From: an uncultured Candidatus Melainabacteria bacterium
Lineage (GTDB): Bacteria; Cyanobacteriota; Vampirovibrionia; Gastranaerophilales; Gastranaerophilaceae
Direction: 5' to 3'
Assembly (NCBI GenBank): GCA_934691935.1
Contig: CAKUTH010000007.1
Coordinates: 234,700-298,699 of the forward strand
Length of the DNA: 64,000 nt
Position 1 is the first letter of the stretch, and each line of letters starts with the position of its first letter. The notes under the pieces are model-generated. The model did no database searches and was not told the origin of the DNA. It saw nothing but the letters and a program-made list of their open reading frames with translations. This document shows positions 60,349 through 64,000 of the stretch, in pieces. A program made the position numbers and the translations under genes.

Positions 60349-60789
60349 TTACTCTACGTACATCAAAACTTGACCGAATTCAACAGGTTGACCGTCTGAA
60401 ACACAAATTTCAACAATTTTTCCTGAAACTTCAGATTCGATTTCGTTCATCAATTTCATAGCTTCCACGATGCAAACCACATCACCTTCTTTAATAGTTT
60501 GACCAACTTCTACAAATGGCTTAGCATCTGGAGATGGAGCTTTGTAGAATGTTCCAACCATAGGTGAAGTCAAAGGTTTTCCTTTTTTTACTTCATCTTT
60601 TTGTTCAGACGCAGGAGCACTTTGTGCAACTGGAGCTTGTGGAACAGTAGCAACAGGAGCTGTAACCACACCTGTGATTTCTTTTCTTAAAGTAATAGCT
60701 TGTTCACCGTCTTCCAAAGAAATTTCGGTTAACGAATTATCCGCCAAAACTTTTGCTAATTTTTCAACATAGTCTATATCAAATTTCAT
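60349..60789 (-). CDS. accB: biotin carboxyl carrier protein
   Basis: 146 residues from the ATG at 60789. N-terminal helix (IDYVEKLAKVLADNSLTEIS), a Pro/Ala-rich linker (about 58-80) and the biotinyl domain with the target Lys in VEAMKLMNEI. It carries CO2 between AccC and the carboxyltransferase. The efp-accB-accC order is common in Gram-positives and cyanobacteria. Confidence 0.97.
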   Translation of the reverse strand: MKFDIDYVEKLAKVLADNSLTEISLEDGEQAITLRKEITGVVTAPVATVPQAPVAQSAPASEQKDEVKKGKPLTSPMVGTFYKAPSPDAKPFVEVGQTIKEGDVVCIVEAMKLMNEIESEVSGKIVEICVSDGQPVEFGQVLMYVE

Positions 60790-60868
60790 TTTTTTGCCTT
60801 TCATTATTACGTAAGGAAGTAAGTGAGTAAGAAAATCCTACCTACTTTCCAGCGAACTTACTTTCGCG

Positions 60869-61426
60869 CTACGCTCTATCAAGATATTCGTTAGTTCTTG
60901 TATCAACTCTAATTTTGTCACCGTTTGAAATGAAGAACGGAACGTTTACTACAGCACCTGTTTCAAGAGTTGCTGGTTTTGTACCGCCTTGAGCAGTGTT
61001 ACCCTTTTCAGATGGAGGAGTGTCTGTAACTTCAAGGATTACGTGAGATGGTAAATCAACACCGATAATTCTTGAATCGTGCATCAAAATTTGAACAACC
61101 ATATTTTCTTTCAAATACTTGATACCATCGCCGATTTGGTCAGCTGTAACTTGAAGTTGTTCATAAGTTTCGTTATCCATCATAACGTATTCGTTGCCTT
61201 CTTTGTAAAGATATTGCATTTCACGTCTATCAAGCATTGCTTTAGCAACTTTTTCACCAGCACGGAATGTCTTTTCAACAACCTGACCTGTTTCAACGTT
61301 TTTAAGTTTTGAACGAACAAACGCAGCACCTTTACCAGGTTTTACGTGTAAAAATTCAACTACAGACCATAAACCGTTGTCCAATTGGAGTGTCAAGCCT
61401 GTTTTTAAATCGTTTACTGAAATCAT
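60869..61426 (-). CDS. efp: elongation factor P
   Basis: 185 residues. Three beta-barrel domains; domain I carries the loop FLHVKPGKGAAFVRSK with the Lys that can be modified. The end is FISNGDKIRVDTRTNEYLDR. EF-P relieves ribosome stalling at proline runs. It precedes accB by 79 bases; that gap holds a GTAAGGAAGTAAGTGAGTAAG repeat piece. Modification genes (epmA, ymfI) are not in the window. Confidence 0.97.
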   Translation of the reverse strand: MISVNDLKTGLTLQLDNGLWSVVEFLHVKPGKGAAFVRSKLKNVETGQVVEKTFRAGEKVAKAMLDRREMQYLYKEGNEYVMMDNETYEQLQVTADQIGDGIKYLKENMVVQILMHDSRIIGVDLPSHVILEVTDTPPSEKGNTAQGGTKPATLETGAVVNVPFFISNGDKIRVDTRTNEYLDRA

Positions 61427-61557
61427 ATTTTTCCCCTTATTAAGATAATATTCTGTCTAATACACTTATTTTAACACAAACAAAAATTTTTACAAAAAGA
61501 GTTTACATTTCTTATAAGTAAAACAATTTGAATTTATTAACGCCTCTACTCTTTTTG

Positions 61558-61572
61558 TGCTAGAATTTTTCT
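61558..61572 (+). promoter_or_regulatory. extended -10 box of a likely leaderless rsgA message
   Basis: TGCTAGAAT (61558-61566) followed by six bases and the ATG at 61573; preceded by TTTTTG. There is no Shine-Dalgarno. Confidence 0.55.
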
Positions 61573-62571
61573 ATGGCAGAAGGGCAGATTTATAAAATTC
61601 ATTCAGATTTTTATTATGTTGATGACGGAACTTCTTTTTACGAATGTAAAATTCGAGAAGTTTTGAAAAAACAACGCGAAAAAATTCTTGTTGGAGATTT
61701 CGTAGAGTTCGAAAACGGTGTTATCAAAAACATAATTCCGAGAAAAAACTTCATCAAACGCCCAAGCGTTGCAAATATTGACCAAATAATAATTGTTTCT
61801 GCGCTTAAAGAGCCTGATTTGGACCTTCATCAACTCAATCGTTATATCGCCCTTGCCAAATATTACAACATTCCAACAACACTCTGTTTTAACAAAGATG
61901 ACTTAAAATGGGATAGACATTTGCGCGAAAAAATCAAGAGTATTTATGAACCTTTGGGGTACAAAATTGTATACACGTCAGCAACAGAACACAAGGGACT
62001 TAAAAATTTTGAACACGTTTTGGATAATAAAACAAGCGTGCTTTGCGGGAATTCAGGCGTCGGCAAATCCAGTCTTATCAATGCGATAAACCCGAACTTA
62101 AAACTAAAAACCAAGCAGGTAAGTGAAAAAACTCAACGAGGTACTCATACGACTCGTCACTGTGAAATTATAAAACTTAATGACACATCTCGAATAGTCG
62201 ACACTCCAGGGTTTAGCAACGCCAGATTTGATTTTTTACTTCCAGCCGATGTCGATTTACTTTTCCCTGAAATCGCTCAATTTAGAGATGAATGTAAATA
62301 TTCTGACTGCCTTCATATAAACGAGGATGGATGTAATGTTTTAAACAATATCGAAAAAATAGATTCTACGCGATATGAAAGCTATTTGGCATTTATTGAT
62401 GAGGCAAAAGAGTACAAAGAACGCATTAAATACGAAGGTAAAAAGCAGGAACACGCAAAAAAAATTGTCCACAACAGACAAATTGCCAAAATAAGTGAAA
62501 AGAAACGCCAAAGCGCACGTAATACTCTTAAACAACAGATTTACAAAGAAATTGAAGAAGGACAAGAATAA
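61573..62571 (+). CDS. rsgA: ribosome small subunit-dependent GTPase A
   Basis: 332 residues. OB-fold N-terminus, then a circularly permuted GTPase: FNKDD (G4) comes before GNSGVGKSSL (G1) and DTPGF (G3). A C-terminal zinc site follows (CKYSDCLHINEDGC). It matures the 30S subunit. The last ~60 residues are a Lys/Arg/Gln-rich tail longer than usual, likely contacting rRNA. It overlaps the prenyl transferase start by one base. Confidence 0.96.
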   Translation: MAEGQIYKIHSDFYYVDDGTSFYECKIREVLKKQREKILVGDFVEFENGVIKNIIPRKNFIKRPSVANIDQIIIVSALKEPDLDLHQLNRYIALAKYYNIPTTLCFNKDDLKWDRHLREKIKSIYEPLGYKIVYTSATEHKGLKNFEHVLDNKTSVLCGNSGVGKSSLINAINPNLKLKTKQVSEKTQRGTHTTRHCEIIKLNDTSRIVDTPGFSNARFDFLLPADVDLLFPEIAQFRDECKYSDCLHINEDGCNVLNNIEKIDSTRYESYLAFIDEAKEYKERIKYEGKKQEHAKKIVHNRQIAKISEKKRQSARNTLKQQIYKEIEEGQE

Positions 62572-63467
62572 TGAAAATGACCGAATACATAGACTTAGTA
62601 AACAAAAAACTTGACGAGTATATGCCAATTGACTACCCGCAAAAGATATTTAAGTCAATGAAATATACAGTAACCCTTCCAGGAAAAAGGCTTCGTCCTG
62701 TTATGTGCCTCGAAACTTGTAGAATGTTTGGCGGGAATTACGAAGATGCAATTCCAACAGCTTGCGCTATAGAAATGCTTCACGCGCAAACGCTTATCCA
62801 CGACGATTTGCCGTGTATGGATAATGACATGTACAGACGTGGACAGCTTACAAACCACATGGTGTTTGGAGAAGCTCACGCAGTGCTTGCTGGCGACGCT
62901 CTTTTAACTTTTGCGCCACAAACAATCCTTAAAAACTCAAAAAAACTTGGCTCAGAAAAATTGATAAAAATTATGGAAGAATATTTTCAAAGTGCAGGGG
63001 CTTATGGTGTGATTGCAGGTCAAGTCGTTGATATTGAAAGCGAAAAACTAATGTCAGCCTTTGAATATGACAAAAACGACGAGCAATTGCCAGAAATTTT
63101 AGACTACATCCACACGCACAAAACAGCAGATTTGTTTAAATTAGCACTGAGAACAGGTGCAATTATTGCCAATGCAACAGAAAAACAAATTCAAGACATT
63201 ACAGAATTTGGTCAACTAATGGGTGTTGCCTTTCAAATTGCAGATGACATTCTGGACGAAACTTCTACATTTGAAGAAATGGGCAAAACTCTTGGTAAAG
63301 ATAAAGAAGAAGGCAAACTTACATATACAAGCCTTTATGGACTTGAAAAAGCTAAAAATGACCTTAATGCATTAATCGACAAATGTTTGGATATTTTACA
63401 TAAAAATGAACTTAAATCAGAAATCTTTGAGCAAATTTTAGCAAAAATTAAAATTGCAGGAGAATAA
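62571..63467 (+). CDS. ispA: polyprenyl (farnesyl/geranylgeranyl) diphosphate synthase
   Basis: 298 residues. First Asp-rich motif HDDLPCMDND and second DDILDETS, with PGKRLRPVM and KEEGKLTYTSLYGLE. It condenses isopentenyl diphosphate with allylic diphosphates. The residues before the first motif, HAQTLIHDD, resemble short-chain (C15-C20) enzymes, but chain length is not certain. It is translationally coupled to rsgA (TAATG). Confidence 0.93.
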   Translation: MKMTEYIDLVNKKLDEYMPIDYPQKIFKSMKYTVTLPGKRLRPVMCLETCRMFGGNYEDAIPTACAIEMLHAQTLIHDDLPCMDNDMYRRGQLTNHMVFGEAHAVLAGDALLTFAPQTILKNSKKLGSEKLIKIMEEYFQSAGAYGVIAGQVVDIESEKLMSAFEYDKNDEQLPEILDYIHTHKTADLFKLALRTGAIIANATEKQIQDITEFGQLMGVAFQIADDILDETSTFEEMGKTLGKDKEEGKLTYTSLYGLEKAKNDLNALIDKCLDILHKNELKSEIFEQILAKIKIAGE

Positions 63468-64000
63468 CAAAGTCGTAGGGAAATAAGATGTTAAGTCCGT
63501 TTTGCTCATGCCACTATTCGGCTTTGTGAAGGAACACTTTCCATCTAGTGCAAGGGGCGAGGGAAAAGTCGCATGTTCCTTCCCCATTGGGGAGGAAATT
63601 AATTCTTACTAACTTACTAACTTACTAACTTACATAAAATCCTTAGTGCCCTAGTGCCTTAGTATCTTAGTATCCTCTTACTTAGTTTATCAGTTTCGTT
63701 CAAGATGACTATTCTTACTTACTAACTTACTTACTTACTAACTTACTTACCTACTTACTTACATAAAATCCTTAGTGCCTTAGTGCCCTAGTATCTTAGT
63801 ATCTTCTTACTTACTTCCTAACGGAACAAACCTATTACCTTATTTCCTTCTAAAAAAAAAAGACTAACAATGCTGTCAGTCAGGGAAAAAAGGGAAAGGA
63901 AACAAAATATATAAAATTTTTGAGTAAGTAGGTAAGTATGTAAGTAGGTGAGTAAGAGGTGAATTCTTACTAACTTACTAACGAACTTACTTCCTAACTT
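63468..64000. repeat. 533-base gene-free repeat cluster at the window end
   Basis: It begins with AAGGGGCGAGGGAAAAGTCGC (63553-63573), like 50343. It continues with long TTACTAACTTACTTAC tracts (63600-63635, 63710-63765, 63803-63822 and, in inverse sense, 63922-63957). Two copies of the module ACATAAAATCCTTAGTGCC...TAGTATC (63632 and 63761) are included. No coding region, tRNA or CRISPR-like spacer pattern is visible; the cluster runs past the edge. Confidence 0.75.

Noticed and set aside
63595..63822. Possible CRISPR array in the TTACTAACTTACTTAC tracts
   Set aside because: The unit is four bases with drifting phase; there are no spacers of constant length and no cas genes in the window.

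Overview
The window is about 64 kb of AT-rich, gene-dense chromosome from a diderm, apparently anaerobic bacterium. I infer a non-photosynthetic cyanobacterial relative of the Gastranaerophilales/Melainabacteria (Vampirovibrionia) type. The reasons are four type IV pseudopilin-like genes with the FTLAEVLITLG leader, outer-membrane genes (lptA, lptC, tolC, mlaA), a short tailless SSB, and anaerobe genes (PerR-rubredoxin-flavodiiron protein, HydE). The taxonomy rests on pattern recognition and was not checked by a search.

Layout. 0-5.2 kb: the end of trkH, then a TolC-MacA-MacB(ATPase)-MacB(permease) efflux operon. 5.2-12.3 kb (minus strand): a tightly overlapped operon lptC-lptA-TPR-dprA-topA-aroE, whose AroE has a long disordered N-terminal extension. 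12.4-16.5 kb: dapA, secD-secF and a pseudopilin. 16.5-17.0 kb: a DUF559 nuclease gene bracketed by inverted copies of a palindromic repeat. 17-19.7 kb: ssb-dtnK-pdxA2. 20-24 kb: thrS, then perR-rubredoxin-fprA. 24-31.9 kb: a P-loop kinase, adk, map, tmk, tRNA-Gln, an XRE/pseudopilin divergent pair, and gmk-coaBC-nif3. 32-40.6 kb: an OPA-type transporter, a DnaQ-like exonuclease, trxA, a 1419-residue coiled-coil/hydrophobic protein of unknown function, and rplJ-rplL with an L10 leader. 40.6-50.2 kb: panC, a pseudopilin with a G12 tract, a regulator made of four winged-helix domains, two TonB-C proteins, an MlaA-hydrolase fusion and HydE. 50.6-64 kb: tRNA-Leu, mutS, tgt, ndk, MATE, a second pseudopilin/XRE divergent pair, a SprA-like metalloprotease, efp-accB-accC, rsgA and a polyprenyl synthase.

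Two themes run through the window. First, several families of short palindromic or tandem repeats are scattered between genes. Some sit inside coding regions in frame (coaBC, nif3, a pseudopilin leader), one supplies a ribosome binding site, and one pair flanks the DUF559 nuclease. Second, several genes have a -10 element about six bases before the start codon and no Shine-Dalgarno sequence, as expected for leaderless messages. The most promising undescribed systems are the nuclease-repeat unit, the four-winged-helix regulator with its nested dyad, the G12-tract pseudopilin, the giant protein, and the duplicated XRE/pseudopilin modules.
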